Positions 31,452-41,205 are shown, numbered from the stretch's first letter. The stretch is 64,000 bases of DNA from Bryobacteraceae bacterium (GCA_019752335.1 JAIEMJ010000045.1:207450-271449), one strand, 5' to 3'. Notes: generated from the sequence alone by a model not told the origin. Program-made: numbers and translations.

Positions 31452-34400
31452 TTAGAAGTCGTAACGCAGGGAGAACTGCATCACGCGCGAGGGTTGGAGG
31501 GTGCTCAGGTAGCGGCCGAAGTTGGTCCGCGAGCCCAGGCTGAGATTGGTGTCGCGGGCGTCGAAGCGAACGGAGTTGGTGACGTTGAAGACTTCCCAAC
31601 GGATCTGCACCTTGTGGTCCTCGCTCCAGGGCATGGTGATGTTTTTCGACAGGCTGGCGTCGATATTGAACAGGCCATCGCCGCGAACGTTGTTGCGATT
31701 GCCAATTTCGCCGGGCAGGGTAAAGCCAAACGAATCCAAGGCCGCGCGGGGATTTTGGAAGACGTTCGGGCCGGAAAGGCGGGCTTCGGCGGCCGCGTTC
31801 GAATTCGCTACGGGCGCCTGAGAGTTCTTGTTCGTGCCGTCCGCGAAGGGGCTGACGGTAGTGGCCCAGCCGGTGATGTTGTAATTGGTGGGCCACGTAC
31901 GGTTATGGCCGACGCTGGTGTTTAAGCCGGTGGTCCAGCGGTAGAGGCCAGCCAATTGCCAGCCGCCAAACAGCATGTTACCCACGCTACCAGTACCGCC
32001 CAGGAAGCGCTGGCCTTTGCCGATCGGCAGATTGTAGACGTAATTGGCATTGATGTTGTGGCGTTGGTCAAAGTCCGAGGAGGCGCGCATCTGGCCCCGG
32101 TTGTAGGGGTTGATGATGACACCGCGGGAGGCGTCGGCGTTGTTTTCGGTCGTGGAGCCGAGGTCGAAAGAGTGGGACCAAGTCCAGTTGAAGTCGAACT
32201 GGTCGCGGTTCTTGAAGATCTTGCGGGTGCTCAGCTGCATGGAGTTATAGCTGGAGAAACCGACCGAACGGATGGCGCGCAGATAAGAGAACTGCGGGCT
32301 GTAGAAGGCGAAGCGGCCCAACCTGCTGGCGGAGGGGTCAGCGAAGCGATCAAGATTTTCGAGGACGCCCGTCGAATCCGGGAAGAAGTCGACGAATTGT
32401 CCGTAAGCGACTTGCGTGGCGGTGCGGCCGCCGCTAGCGAGTCCGGGGAACATGTTTTCAAAGAAAGGAACCGGGCGAACACGGGCGAAATCGGCGTCGG
32501 TGAGGCGGGATGGACCGCTGTATTCGCGGCGAATGTTCTGCGGCATCTGGGCGATGACGGCCTTGGCGCCGTCATACCAGGTCTGACCGGATTGGGGATC
32601 CCGAATGTTGAGGGGGGTGGCGAGGTCTTCGCTGGTAAGCGTGCGGCGGCCCTGGCTACCGACGTAGCCAAGCGTAACGGTCCAACCGCTACCGAATTCA
32701 CGGGTGGCGGAGAGGTTAAAACGCATGACATAGGGAGCCCTCAACTTGTCGTCCAAGGAGTTGGTGATCTGGAAAACGTTGGGCTGGAGCACCGGGAAGG
32801 AGGCGGGAGGCGCCGGAGTAACCAGCGACTGGGGGATATCAAACAGGCCGGTAAAGCGGGGAGCATCCGCCAAGCCCAAGCGGCCGGAAGAGTTCTGGAT
32901 GTTGGTGGCGAGTCCGAGGGCGGAAGCATCGAAAGCGCGCGCGAGTCCAGCGCCAAAGACGTCGTAGTACATGCCCCAGCCCGCGCGGATGACACTCTTG
33001 CCGTTGCCACCGAAGATGAATTTTCCGAGGCCGGAGCGGCCTTCCGGCGACCAGGCGAGAGCGAGGCGCGGCGACCAGTTGTGCAGGTTGTCGTAAAGCG
33101 GGCGGCCGCCCTGGGCGCTGGCCAGGTTAAAGGAGATGGGCGAGAGGCCCGTGCCGCCTGCGAGCCCGGCGTTGGCATTGTTCACACGGGTGGAGAACCA
33201 ATCGCTCAACGGGATGCTGGGGCTGGTTTGTACACCGTTTGCCTCATAGATGGCGGGCCAGTACATGTATCGGATGCCGGCCGTCATGGTGAGTTGGCGG
33301 GTGAGCTTCCAGGAGTCCTGGAAGTAGATTTCCGACTCCTGGCCCTTAAAGTTGCGAGGGTTCGGAGCACCCTGGGCGAGGGCATTCACCTTGCCGTCCT
33401 GGGGCAGGTAGTTGTACCGGGAGTTAACTTGAGTCACCAAGCCCAACACGGAGGCGACGGCGTCGTTGAACTGCGTCCGTCCACCGGCGTTGATGCCGAC
33501 CGCGGCGTTGTTCGTATCTACGAAGGGGTTGCTCAAAATGGCGCCGCTGCCGGAGAGCCACGATGAGTTACTGGTGACGCCGAAATAGGAGTTGGCATAG
33601 CTCAGCCGGTCGTTATTGAACATACGCAGGCTGCCACCGAACTGGAGGGTGTGAGCACCCTTGGTGTAGGAGAAGTCCTGGGTGAGGTTGTAGGTGGGGC
33701 TAATGCGGCGGAAGGAGCGATCGAGGCCCACCGGATCCGCGAAGGGACGAAAGGTGACAGCGGCGTATTGGCCGATGCCCACGTCTTCCAGCGATTGCCG
33801 CGTGATGCCCCAACGGGTGGTGGAAAACAGGTTGCTGCGGAGAGAGGCGTTCCAGCCCACAGCCAAGCCCTTGCTATTCGTCAGCGAGCGAAGATTGGGG
33901 TCCCGGCCCGGAAATTGCGGTTCACCATTCTGAACATCGTCCTGCAGTTGGCCACGGATGAAGACGCTATGCTTGTCGTTGATCACATAGTCGAACTTGG
34001 TGATGAACGTATCGTACTTATCCTTGAGCGGAGCATTGAAACGGAAACCCTGCGTATTGATCCCATCACCAGCTGAGTTGTCATTGGGAGCGGGGTAGGT
34101 TCTGAAGAGCGCGAGTGCCGCCTGGTTGACGCCAGGGGCGTAATTCAGGCGACTGGCCAATTCCTGGGGACTCACCTGCACCGTGGCGCCGGAACGGCTG
34201 ATGTAGGAAGTGATGCCCTGCCTGAGGCTGAGACTGGGGACGACGCGCAGGACGCTCTTTTCGTAGGCATCGCGACGGCCTTCGTAGTTGCCGAAGAAGA
34301 AGAGCTTCTTCTTGGTGTTGGGCACGACGCCGCCCAGGCTGCCGCCGAAAATGTTGCGGTTCAGCTTGGGAGTGGCGATACCATTCAGGTTGTTAAAGAA

Positions 34401-35210
34401 GGTATTGGCGTTGGTCGCCTTGTTGCGCAAGTAGTGGTAAAGCGAGCCGTGCAGTTGATTGGTGCCGGACTTGGTGACGAGTGACACCTGGGCGCCCGAG
34501 CCGCGCGATGAGTCAGCGTTGGCGTTACTGGTGGTGACGCGGAACTCCTGCACGGAATCGAGGGTGACGCGGAGAACGCTGGTAAAGGCCGAGCGCGTCT
34601 GCTGGTCATTCACGTCGACGCCGTCCAGGGTGACGTTGCTTTGATCGCTACGGCCGCCGTTGACCACGCCGCCACGGTCGGTAGCCACGCTGACGCCGCC
34701 ATTGACGGAGTCCGTATCGCCCACAAAGGAGACGCCGGCTTGGAGCGCCAGCACCTTGGCGACGTTGCGTCCTTCAAAGGGCAATTGCATGATGGGCTTG
34801 GTGCCGAAGGCGTTGCCGATGGTCGCATCGACGGTGTTCAGTTGGACGCTTTCGGCGGAAATTTCGACTGTGGTAGCCACCGAGCCGACTTTTTCGAAAG
34901 AGATATTGACGGTGGAAGCGGTATTCACGGTAAGACGGATTCCCTGCACGGAGACGTCAGAGAAGCCGGCTTTGGTCGCCTTTAGCTGGTAGGTGCCCGG
35001 GTTGATGGCCGGAAAATTGTAACGGCCGGCGGAGTCCGAGACGGTTTCGCGGCGGGAGTCGTTGTCCGTGCTCACCAGCGTGAGCGTCGCGCCGGGAATG
35101 GCAGCGCCGGTTGGGTCAGTGACGAGCCCGTTCAGCGTGGCGACGGTTTGTGCCGCGGCGGAAAGGACCGAAAGAAAGGCGAGACAGAGTAGGCAATTGA
35201 GTTTGCGCAT
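31452..35210 (-). CDS. Large TonB-dependent-receptor-like protein (Oar type)
   Basis: The 1252-residue outer-membrane protein has a signal peptide (LNCLLCLAFLSVLSAAAQ), a carboxypeptidase-regulatory-like beta domain (~20-105, GLVTDPTGAAIPGATLTLVS, RYNFPAINPGTYQL), a plug domain (~110-270, NVTLDGVDVNDQQ) and a beta barrel to the terminal aromatic residue (FSLRYDF). This is the Oar-like class abundant in Acidobacteria. It probably takes up large ligands such as glycans or peptides with energy from TonB. A shared terminator separates it from the Dabb gene. The ligand is unknown. Confidence 0.92.
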   Translation of the reverse strand: MRKLNCLLCLAFLSVLSAAAQTVATLNGLVTDPTGAAIPGATLTLVSTDNDSRRETVSDSAGRYNFPAINPGTYQLKATKAGFSDVSVQGIRLTVNTASTVNISFEKVGSVATTVEISAESVQLNTVDATIGNAFGTKPIMQLPFEGRNVAKVLALQAGVSFVGDTDSVNGGVSVATDRGGVVNGGRSDQSNVTLDGVDVNDQQTRSAFTSVLRVTLDSVQEFRVTTSNANADSSRGSGAQVSLVTKSGTNQLHGSLYHYLRNKATNANTFFNNLNGIATPKLNRNIFGGSLGGVVPNTKKKLFFFGNYEGRRDAYEKSVLRVVPSLSLRQGITSYISRSGATVQVSPQELASRLNYAPGVNQAALALFRTYPAPNDNSAGDGINTQGFRFNAPLKDKYDTFITKFDYVINDKHSVFIRGQLQDDVQNGEPQFPGRDPNLRSLTNSKGLAVGWNASLRSNLFSTTRWGITRQSLEDVGIGQYAAVTFRPFADPVGLDRSFRRISPTYNLTQDFSYTKGAHTLQFGGSLRMFNNDRLSYANSYFGVTSNSSWLSGSGAILSNPFVDTNNAAVGINAGGRTQFNDAVASVLGLVTQVNSRYNYLPQDGKVNALAQGAPNPRNFKGQESEIYFQDSWKLTRQLTMTAGIRYMYWPAIYEANGVQTSPSIPLSDWFSTRVNNANAGLAGGTGLSPISFNLASAQGGRPLYDNLHNWSPRLALAWSPEGRSGLGKFIFGGNGKSVIRAGWGMYYDVFGAGLARAFDASALGLATNIQNSSGRLGLADAPRFTGLFDIPQSLVTPAPPASFPVLQPNVFQITNSLDDKLRAPYVMRFNLSATREFGSGWTVTLGYVGSQGRRTLTSEDLATPLNIRDPQSGQTWYDGAKAVIAQMPQNIRREYSGPSRLTDADFARVRPVPFFENMFPGLASGGRTATQVAYGQFVDFFPDSTGVLENLDRFADPSASRLGRFAFYSPQFSYLRAIRSVGFSSYNSMQLSTRKIFKNRDQFDFNWTWSHSFDLGSTTENNADASRGVIINPYNRGQMRASSDFDQRHNINANYVYNLPIGKGQRFLGGTGSVGNMLFGGWQLAGLYRWTTGLNTSVGHNRTWPTNYNITGWATTVSPFADGTNKNSQAPVANSNAAAEARLSGPNVFQNPRAALDSFGFTLPGEIGNRNNVRGDGLFNIDASLSKNITMPWSEDHKVQIRWEVFNVTNSVRFDARDTNLSLGSRTNFGRYLSTLQPSRVMQFSLRYDF

Positions 35211-35332
35211 CGAGACTTGTTTTCCCCAATGAAAAATAGGCGGTGTGGTGAACCGCCAAGGTGCCTCCTAGTACATCAGAAATTGAGGGGCGGCGCAAAT
35301 AAGCTCGACAACCAGATAGTAATAGAAAAGAT

Positions 35333-36022
35333 TTATGACTGTAATGCGGCGAGCACGCGGCGCATCTCGGCGGCAGGATCCTGGGCGCGGGTGATTTGGC
35401 GGCCGATTACCAAGTAGTTAGCGCCATTTCGCATGGCTTCTTCGGGGGTGGCGACTCGCTTCTGGTCTCCCACGTCGGCCCCGGCGGAGCGCACCCCGGG
35501 CGTCACCAGGATCGCGCCGGGCCCGGCCATCTCGCGCACCCGGGCGACCTCCAGGGGCGAGCAGATGAGGCCGTCCACCCCACAAGTGTGGGCGTTCGCC
35601 ACACGGCGCTCCACCAACTCGGCAACCGTGCCGCTGTGGCCGTCGATGGCCAGGTCAGCGCCGGTCCAACTGGTGAGCACGGTGACGGCCAGGATCTTGA
35701 GCGGCGAGTTCCCTCGGCCCTCGACGGCCGCGCGCATGACGGAGGGATGCCCGTGGACGGTGAGGAAGCGGATGCCTTCTACGGCGGCGATTTGCGCCGC
35801 GGCGCGCTTGACGGTTTCGCCGATATCGTACAGTTTCAAGTCGAGGAAGACCTGCTTGCCTTGGGCGAGCAGTTCGCGGACGAACTCCATGCCGGCGGCG
35901 GCGTAGAGCTCCAGGCCAACCTTGTAGAACGTGCCTGCTGGGCCCAAGCGGGCGACCATTTCGCGGGCTTCGGACGCCGAGGCGACGTCCAGGGCGACGA
36001 TGACGGGATTTACTTCACCCAA
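35333..36022 (-). CDS. pyrF: Orotidine 5'-phosphate decarboxylase
   Basis: The 229-residue enzyme starts at TTG 36022, overlapping the end of selD. It has PVIVALDVASASEA, FYKVGLELYAAAG, the catalytic DLKLYDIGETVKRAA (D-x-K-x-x-D), ILAVTVLTSW and LVTPGVRSAGADVGDQKRV for phosphate binding. It makes UMP in pyrimidine synthesis. Length and motifs are normal. Overlap suggests translation coupled to selD. Confidence 0.95.
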   Translation of the reverse strand: MGEVNPVIVALDVASASEAREMVARLGPAGTFYKVGLELYAAAGMEFVRELLAQGKQVFLDLKLYDIGETVKRAAAQIAAVEGIRFLTVHGHPSVMRAAVEGRGNSPLKILAVTVLTSWTGADLAIDGHSGTVAELVERRVANAHTCGVDGLICSPLEVARVREMAGPGAILVTPGVRSAGADVGDQKRVATPEEAMRNGANYLVIGRQITRAQDPAAEMRRVLAALQS

Positions 36023-36990
36023 ATTGCTTTCTCTCCTTTTGGCACTACGCGGCCAATGCGGCGGCCCACTGGCGAGGTGCCTGCGACCAGCAGGCCGCCG
36101 CTGGTCTGCGGGTCATAGAGTAGGTGGGCGATCTCGGGCGGTACGTCATCGGCCACGGCGACGTCGCAGCCGGCAAAGTCGCGGTTATTCTTGAGCCCGC
36201 CCGGGATGGCGCCGGCGCGGGAGTAGTCGAGGGCGCCGGGGAGGAACTCAACGGCGCGCCAGTCGATTTCAAGCGAGACGCCGCTGGCGAGGGCCATTTC
36301 GCGGGCGTGCCCGAGCAGGCCGAAGCCGGTGACGTCGGTGACGCCGTGGGCCTCTGGCAACGGGCCCTGATTCAGGGTGAGCATGCTGGCGATGGCCGCG
36401 GCGACGTCGGTTTCGTTGGCCAGGCCGCGCTTGTGGGCGGTGGCGATGATGCCCGTGCCGAGGGGCTTGGTGAGATAGAGTTCGTCGCCCAAGCGGGCGC
36501 CGGCGTTGGTGAGTACCTGATCCGGATGGACGGTGCCGGTGACGGCGTAGCCAAACTTGATCTCTTCGTCTTTTACGCTGTGGCCACCGAGCAAAACGCA
36601 GCCGGCTTCGCGTAATTTATCGCCGCCACCGCGGAGGATGGCTTCGAGATCGTCCAAGTCGCCTCCGTCAGGGTAGGCGAGGATCGAGAGGGCGGAGAGC
36701 GGACGGCCGCCCATGGCGTAGACGTCACTAAGGGCGTTGGCCGCCGCGATGGCGCCGAAGGTGTAGGGGTCGTCGACGATGGGGGTGAAGAAGTCCACGG
36801 TCTGCACGAGGGCGAGCTCGGGCGCTAGCTTGTACACGCCGGCGTCGTCCGACGTGTCAAACCCGACCAGGACATTCGCATTGGTGAGGCGCGGGATGCG
36901 GCTCAGCACGTGGTCCAAAACCTTTGGACTCAGCTTGCTCGCTCAACCCGCGGCTTTGACATGCGCCGTCAATTTACGTGTGTTCGACAC
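36010..36990 (-). CDS. selD: Selenide, water dikinase, probably a selenocysteine-containing protein
   Basis: From TTG 36918 the frame gives a SelD lacking its N terminus (GFDTSDDAGVYKL, TVDFFTPIVDDPYTFG, GVTDVTGFGLLGHA, YDPQTSGGLL). Upstream, the same frame continues through TGA 36945-36943 back to GTG 36990: SNTRKLTAHVKAAG, then UGA, then ASKLSPKVL. Known SelD proteins have Cys or Sec here followed by x-x-Lys (C17/K20 in E. coli); this reads Sec16-A-S-K19. With the hairpin just after UGA I annotate a 326-residue selenoprotein. SelD makes selenophosphate from selenide and ATP. GTG 36990 or TTG 36972 may be the start. Confidence 0.88.
36913..36929 (-). promoter_or_regulatory. Bacterial SECIS-like hairpin in selD
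   Basis: On the minus strand GTCCAAA (36929-36923) pairs perfectly with TTTGGAC (36919-36913), leaving a GGT loop. The first loop G is 21 bases after the UGA. Bacterial SECIS elements are hairpins 16-37 bases behind the UGA with a GG/GU apical loop read by SelB, so form and place agree. Confidence 0.8.
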
Positions 36991-37016
36991 TAGAGGTTAG
37001 TGTACGATGGCCCGGT

Positions 37017-38360
37017 ATGCTCTCCCGCCGTAAGTTGCTGCAAAGTACGCCTGCCGCCGCGCTGGCGCAGACGAGTCCGCCGCCGAATATCGTCTTTCTC
37101 ATCTCGGACGACCATAGCGTGGGCGATCTGGGCTGCTATGGCAACCGCGTGGTGACGTCGCCGCACCTGGACCGGATGGCCCGCGAAGGCATGCGCTTCA
37201 CGCACGGCTTTGTCTCGTCGTCGCAATGTAGCCCGAATCGTGCGAGTATCTTCACGGGTTGTACGCCGCACACGGTAGGGATGTCGCGGCTGCATGCGCC
37301 GCTGCCGGACTGGGAGCCGACAGTGCTCGACCAACTGAAGGAGCGCGGCTACTTCACGGGCATTTTTCGCAAACATCACCAGGGCGCGGGCTTCCAGCAG
37401 CGGCTCGACTTTTACGGCAACGCGCAAGCGCCTTTCAGCCAGTTCTTTGACGCCTTGCCCAAGAACCGGCCTTTCTTCCTGCAACTCGGCTTTTCGGATC
37501 CGCATCGCCCTTACCAGGACGGCGCCTTCTCGCCGCCGCATGACCCCGCCGCGGTGACCGTGCCGCCTTTCCTGCCCGATACGCGCGAAGTGCGTAAGGA
37601 TCTGGCGCACTATCACGACTTCATCGCGCGCATGGACGCCGAGTGTGGCCAACTCTTCGCGCTGCTGCGCGAGCGCGGGCTCGCTGGCAACACGGTGGTC
37701 TTCATGACGGGCGACAACGGCATGCCGTTTCCCCGCGCCAAAGGGACCTGCTACGACATCGGGCTGCGGACGCCGCTGCTGGCCTGGTGGCCGGGCCGGA
37801 TCGCGCCGGGGACGGTGAACAGCGACCTGATCGCGCACGTCGACTTCGCGCCCACGTGGCTCGAAATTGCCGGCTTGAAACCGGCGGCGAAGATGCAGGG
37901 CAAGAGCTTTTTGCCGGCTCTGCTCGGGAAGCCTTACGTGCCGCGCGAGGCGGTGTTTAGCGAACGCAACTGGCATGACAACTTCGACCCCATCCGCAGC
38001 GTTCGCACGCGGACGCACAAGCTGATCCTGAACGCGGCGCCCCACTTCCCCTACCGGCCGCCGAGTGACTTGGCGGCGTCGCCGAGTTGGGAGCAGATGA
38101 CCAAGCTGGTGAAGAGTGGCGGTCTGAGTGAGGAGCAGCGGCTGGTGTTCACCCCCACGCGCGCGGCGATCGAGCTCTATGATCTGGAGCGCGATCCGCA
38201 CGAATTCCAGAACGTCGCCGATGATCCGGCGCGGCGGGCGGTGAAGGCGGCTCTGATGGACCGGCTGGCGGATTGGATGCAGGCGACGGCGGACTACCTG
38301 CCGCCGGCGTCGGCGAAGTTCGACTCGTTTAAGGGACGAGCATGGCCGGTGTCGTTGTAG
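37017..38360 (+). CDS. Sulfatase (formylglycine type)
   Basis: ATG 37017 gives 447 residues with an N-terminal MLSRRKLLQSTPAAALAQ that looks like a short twin-arginine leader. Metal ligands are at D31/D32 (LISDDHS) and the signature C71-S-P-N-R is followed by ASIFTG. Further motifs are HRPYQDG and VVFMTGDNGMPFPRAKGTCYD. The protein resembles heparan-type N-sulfoglucosamine sulfohydrolases more than arylsulfatases, by impression. It is divergent from selD with only ~26 bases between starts. Confidence 0.93.
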   Translation: MLSRRKLLQSTPAAALAQTSPPPNIVFLISDDHSVGDLGCYGNRVVTSPHLDRMAREGMRFTHGFVSSSQCSPNRASIFTGCTPHTVGMSRLHAPLPDWEPTVLDQLKERGYFTGIFRKHHQGAGFQQRLDFYGNAQAPFSQFFDALPKNRPFFLQLGFSDPHRPYQDGAFSPPHDPAAVTVPPFLPDTREVRKDLAHYHDFIARMDAECGQLFALLRERGLAGNTVVFMTGDNGMPFPRAKGTCYDIGLRTPLLAWWPGRIAPGTVNSDLIAHVDFAPTWLEIAGLKPAAKMQGKSFLPALLGKPYVPREAVFSERNWHDNFDPIRSVRTRTHKLILNAAPHFPYRPPSDLAASPSWEQMTKLVKSGGLSEEQRLVFTPTRAAIELYDLERDPHEFQNVADDPARRAVKAALMDRLADWMQATADYLPPASAKFDSFKGRAWPVSL

Positions 38361-39081
38361 GGGACTCGACGCGCAACGAGAGGCCGGCTTGTTTGCCGTC
38401 CTCGTAGAACATGCGGACGGTTTCGAGCGAGTACTCGTCGAGGTCCTTGTCGACCAGGTTCAGCTTCTTGAGTAATTCTGGCGTGACGGTGATGATGTGG
38501 CAGCCGAGGTCGTCCGCCTGCCGGATGTTGAGCAGTTCGCGGGGACTCGCCCAGATCAATTCGAGTTGCGGATAGGGCCGCATGATCTCGAGCGCGGCTT
38601 GCATGACGGGCAGCGGGTCGCGCCAGGTGTCGGCGATGCGGCCGGCGAAGACCGAGATGCAGGCGGCCTTGCTGTGGCGCAGCGCTTCGGTGCAGGCGGC
38701 TACTTGCGGCAGCGTCAAGAGCGCCGTGACGTTCACCTGGACGCCCTGGCTGGCCAGCGAACGCAACACCGGCGCGGTGCTGACGCCGCGGGTGTTGGTG
38801 ACCGGAATCTTGACGTAGACATTCGGCCCCCAGGCGGCGATGGTGAGGGCTTGGCGCTCCATTTCGTCGAGGGTGTCGGCGAAGACCTCGAAGGAGACGG
38901 GCCGTCCGGAGACGCAATCGAGGACGTCGCGCGCGAAGTCGGCGTAGTGGGTGACGCCGGCCTGCCGCATCAGGGTGGGGTTGGTGGTGAAGCCCTGGAT
39001 GAGGCGCTCGCGGGCCAGGCGTCGCATGGAGGCGAGGTCGGCGCCATCGGCGTAAATTTTCACTCGGCGTTCCGTGCTCAT
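38329..39081 (-). CDS. Transaldolase family protein
   Basis: The start is ATG 39081 (MSTERRVKIYADGADLASM), giving 250 residues; it overlaps gmhB by four bases. GFTTNPTLMRQAGV, VYVKIPVTN with the Schiff-base lysine and VNVTALLTLPQV identify the class. It ends the long minus-strand glycan operon. Transaldolase makes sedoheptulose 7-phosphate, the precursor used by gmhA, so its place in a heptose operon makes sense. It overlaps the end of the sulfatase gene by 32 bases. Confidence 0.88.
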   Translation of the reverse strand: MSTERRVKIYADGADLASMRRLARERLIQGFTTNPTLMRQAGVTHYADFARDVLDCVSGRPVSFEVFADTLDEMERQALTIAAWGPNVYVKIPVTNTRGVSTAPVLRSLASQGVQVNVTALLTLPQVAACTEALRHSKAACISVFAGRIADTWRDPLPVMQAALEIMRPYPQLELIWASPRELLNIRQADDLGCHIITVTPELLKKLNLVDKDLDEYSLETVRMFYEDGKQAGLSLRVESPTTTPAMLVP

Positions 39082-39605
39082 GGTTGTTTCACTATCCAAT
39101 CGGCGGCCTGGCGCAAACTCTGTACGGTGCAATCGGGGTCGCGGGCAGGCGGTTCGGCGTAGCCGTAGTCGATCCAGACGGTGCGGACGCCGGCGGCGCG
39201 GCCGGCGTCGATGTCGCGCCAACGGTCGCCGACGAGGAAGCTGTGGGCCAGGTCGATGCCGAGATCGGCGGCGGCGGCGGTGAGCAGGCCCGGTTTCGGC
39301 TTGCGGCAGGCGCAGGCATCCTGGTCGTCGTGGGGACAAACGTAGACGGCATCCAAGGCCAAGGCTTGATGCAGGTGGGCGTTCATTTCGTCCACCCTGG
39401 CGCGAGTCTGCGTTCCACGGCCGATGTCGGGCTGGTTGGTGACCATGACGAGCCGGCAACCGGCGTCGCGCAGAAGGTGGCATGCTTCGACGACTCCGGG
39501 CAGGAGGGTCAATTCGGCCAAATTGGCCGGCGGGTGCGGCCTCCCATCGCGCAAGATCGTCTGGTTGAGCACGCCGTCGCGATCCAGAAAGACGGCGCGG
39601 TTCAC
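39078..39605 (-). CDS. gmhB: D-glycero-D-manno-heptose 1,7-bisphosphate phosphatase
   Basis: I use GTG 39605 (175 residues, VNRAVFLDRDGVLN), which overlaps the SDR stop as GTGA. The HAD nucleophile is D8 in FLDRDG. VTNQPDIGRG, the zinc loop VCPHDDQDACACRKPKPGLL and LVGDRWRDIDAGRAAG are GmhB hallmarks. It removes the 7-phosphate from heptose bisphosphate. Histidinol phosphatase is the usual misassignment, but the neighbours favour GmhB. Confidence 0.9.
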   Translation of the reverse strand: MNRAVFLDRDGVLNQTILRDGRPHPPANLAELTLLPGVVEACHLLRDAGCRLVMVTNQPDIGRGTQTRARVDEMNAHLHQALALDAVYVCPHDDQDACACRKPKPGLLTAAAADLGIDLAHSFLVGDRWRDIDAGRAAGVRTVWIDYGYAEPPARDPDCTVQSLRQAADWIVKQP

Positions 39606-40570
39606 AGCCGGGCCAGTTGCGCGTCGGCGAGGAGGGCCAGCATGGAGTCCCGCAGGGCGTCGGCGGTTCCTCGGGAGCACCGCCAGCCGAGTGACTGAAT
39701 CCGGTCCGTATTGAGGCGGACAATCGGCACGTCGCCCTTCCAGCCGCGGTCGCCGCCGGAGTAGACGAAGCGCGTGCTGCCGGGCGCAAGTTCCAGGACT
39801 TCGGTGGCGATCCGGCCGATTTCGGTGACGGTGATGTAGTCGCCTGTGGCGACGTTGTAGACATCGAAAGCGCCTTGGCCCTGTTCGTGCGCGCAGAGCA
39901 CGGCGTTCACCACGTCGGTGACGTGAATATAGGACTTACTCTGCGTGCCGTCGCCGAGGATGCGCAGTTCGCGGGGGTTGATGAGCAACTGGCGGACGAA
40001 GTCGAAGCCGACGCCGTGCGTCTGGCGGGGGCCGACGACATTGCCGAAGCGGAAGGCGCGGGCGGTGAGACCGAACATCGCGCAGTAGGAGCCGATGAGG
40101 GCTTCGCCCGCCAGTTTGCTCGCGCCGTAGGTGGAGATGGGCCGCAGCGGACCGTGGTCCTCGGAGGCTTCGGCGAGCCCGAGTTCGCCGTAGACGCCGC
40201 TGCCCGAAGCGTAGAGCAGGCGGGGAACGGCGGCGACGCGCATCGCTTCCAGCACCTGATGGGTCAGCATCGTACCTTCGCGAAAGTCGATGGCCGGGTC
40301 CGTCGCGGCGCGCGCGATGTCCGGATTCGACGCCAGGTGGATGACGGCGTCGTGGCCTTCGATCACGCGCAGCAGCTTCTCCGTCTCGCTCAAGTCGCCG
40401 CAGATCACGCGCAGCCGCGGGTCACGGGCGTGTTGCTCGTAGTGCCATTCCCGGCCCGACGAGAAGTTGTCATAGAGCGTGACCAGGGTGGTGGCGGGGT
40501 CGCCGAGCAGGCGATCCGTGAAGTGGCTGCCGATGAAGCCGGCGCCTCCGGCGATAAACCAGCGGCTCAT
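39602..40570 (-). CDS. NAD-dependent epimerase/dehydratase (extended SDR)
   Basis: ATG 40570 gives 322 residues. The cofactor motif is GGAGFIGSH at ~8-16, followed by DNFSSGREWHYE and the catalytic YGASKLAGE. FRFGNVVGPRQTHGVGFDFV matches UDP-glucuronate/UDP-glucose epimerase-like enzymes. Between gmhA and gmhB it may epimerise or modify the nucleotide heptose, or another sugar of the same glycan. Unlike the SDR at 2537-3520 it keeps the tyrosine. Confidence 0.9.
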   Translation of the reverse strand: MSRWFIAGGAGFIGSHFTDRLLGDPATTLVTLYDNFSSGREWHYEQHARDPRLRVICGDLSETEKLLRVIEGHDAVIHLASNPDIARAATDPAIDFREGTMLTHQVLEAMRVAAVPRLLYASGSGVYGELGLAEASEDHGPLRPISTYGASKLAGEALIGSYCAMFGLTARAFRFGNVVGPRQTHGVGFDFVRQLLINPRELRILGDGTQSKSYIHVTDVVNAVLCAHEQGQGAFDVYNVATGDYITVTEIGRIATEVLELAPGSTRFVYSGGDRGWKGDVPIVRLNTDRIQSLGWRCSRGTADALRDSMLALLADAQLARL

Positions 40571-41205
40571 TAGAGGCTCTCCCATTTCGTGGCCGTCATC
40601 TGCAACGCAGGGTGGCTGACGAGTAGATGCCACAGCAAAGCGCACATGCCTTCCGTGTGCGGCGTGACGCGGGCGGGGTTCACCGTCGGCACGACGACGC
40701 AAGCGCGGGCTACCTGCCGGGTGAAGCCCCCGTCCCGGCCGACGATGCCGTAGATGGCGGCGCCGCGGTCGCGCGCCAGTTCGAGCGAGCGAACCAGGTT
40801 GACGGAGACGTTCTTTTCGCGATCGCCGCCGCCGACCGAGAAGACGAGTAAGGCGTCGCGCGCGTTGAGCCGGGAACCGGCCAGCCAGTTAGAGAAACAG
40901 GTATCCCAGCCTTCGTCGTTGATGCGGGCGGTGAGTTCGCTGGCGTTGTCGGTCGGTGAGTAGGCCTCAAAGCCGCAGAGCTTGCGAAAGTCGTTGACGG
41001 CGTGGCTGGCGTGGCCGGCTGAGCCACCGACGCCGAGGATGAAGAGGCGGCCACCGCCGTGGCGGGCTTCGGCGAGTCCGGCGGCCAGGCGTTCGACTTC
41101 GTCGAGGTCAATCGCGTCGAGGATGGCCCGGCTTTCGTCCAGAAAGGTCCGGCTGAAGGTGGTTTGGAGGCCGGTGGCCTCGGCGAGCGTGATCAGGTTG
41201 GTCAT
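40570..41205 (-). CDS. gmhA: Sedoheptulose 7-phosphate isomerase-like SIS protein
   Basis: The 211-residue SIS-domain protein has LFILGVGGSAGHASHAVNDF for sugar-phosphate binding, DNASELTARINDEGWDTCFS and VFSVGGGDREKNVS. These are the features of GmhA-type isomerases that turn sedoheptulose 7-phosphate into D-glycero-D-manno-heptose 7-phosphate. Its stop shares a base with the SDR start. The presence of hddA, gmhB and an hddC domain in the same operon supports the name. Confidence 0.85.
   Translation of the reverse strand: MTNLITLAEATGLQTTFSRTFLDESRAILDAIDLDEVERLAAGLAEARHGGGRLFILGVGGSAGHASHAVNDFRKLCGFEAYSPTDNASELTARINDEGWDTCFSNWLAGSRLNARDALLVFSVGGGDREKNVSVNLVRSLELARDRGAAIYGIVGRDGGFTRQVARACVVVPTVNPARVTPHTEGMCALLWHLLVSHPALQMTATKWESL

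Noticed and set aside
36951..36962. ATG at 36962 (minus) as an upstream start for selD
   Set aside because: It is in a different frame from SelD and meets a stop after ten codons; the SelD frame goes through UGA to GTG 36990 instead.
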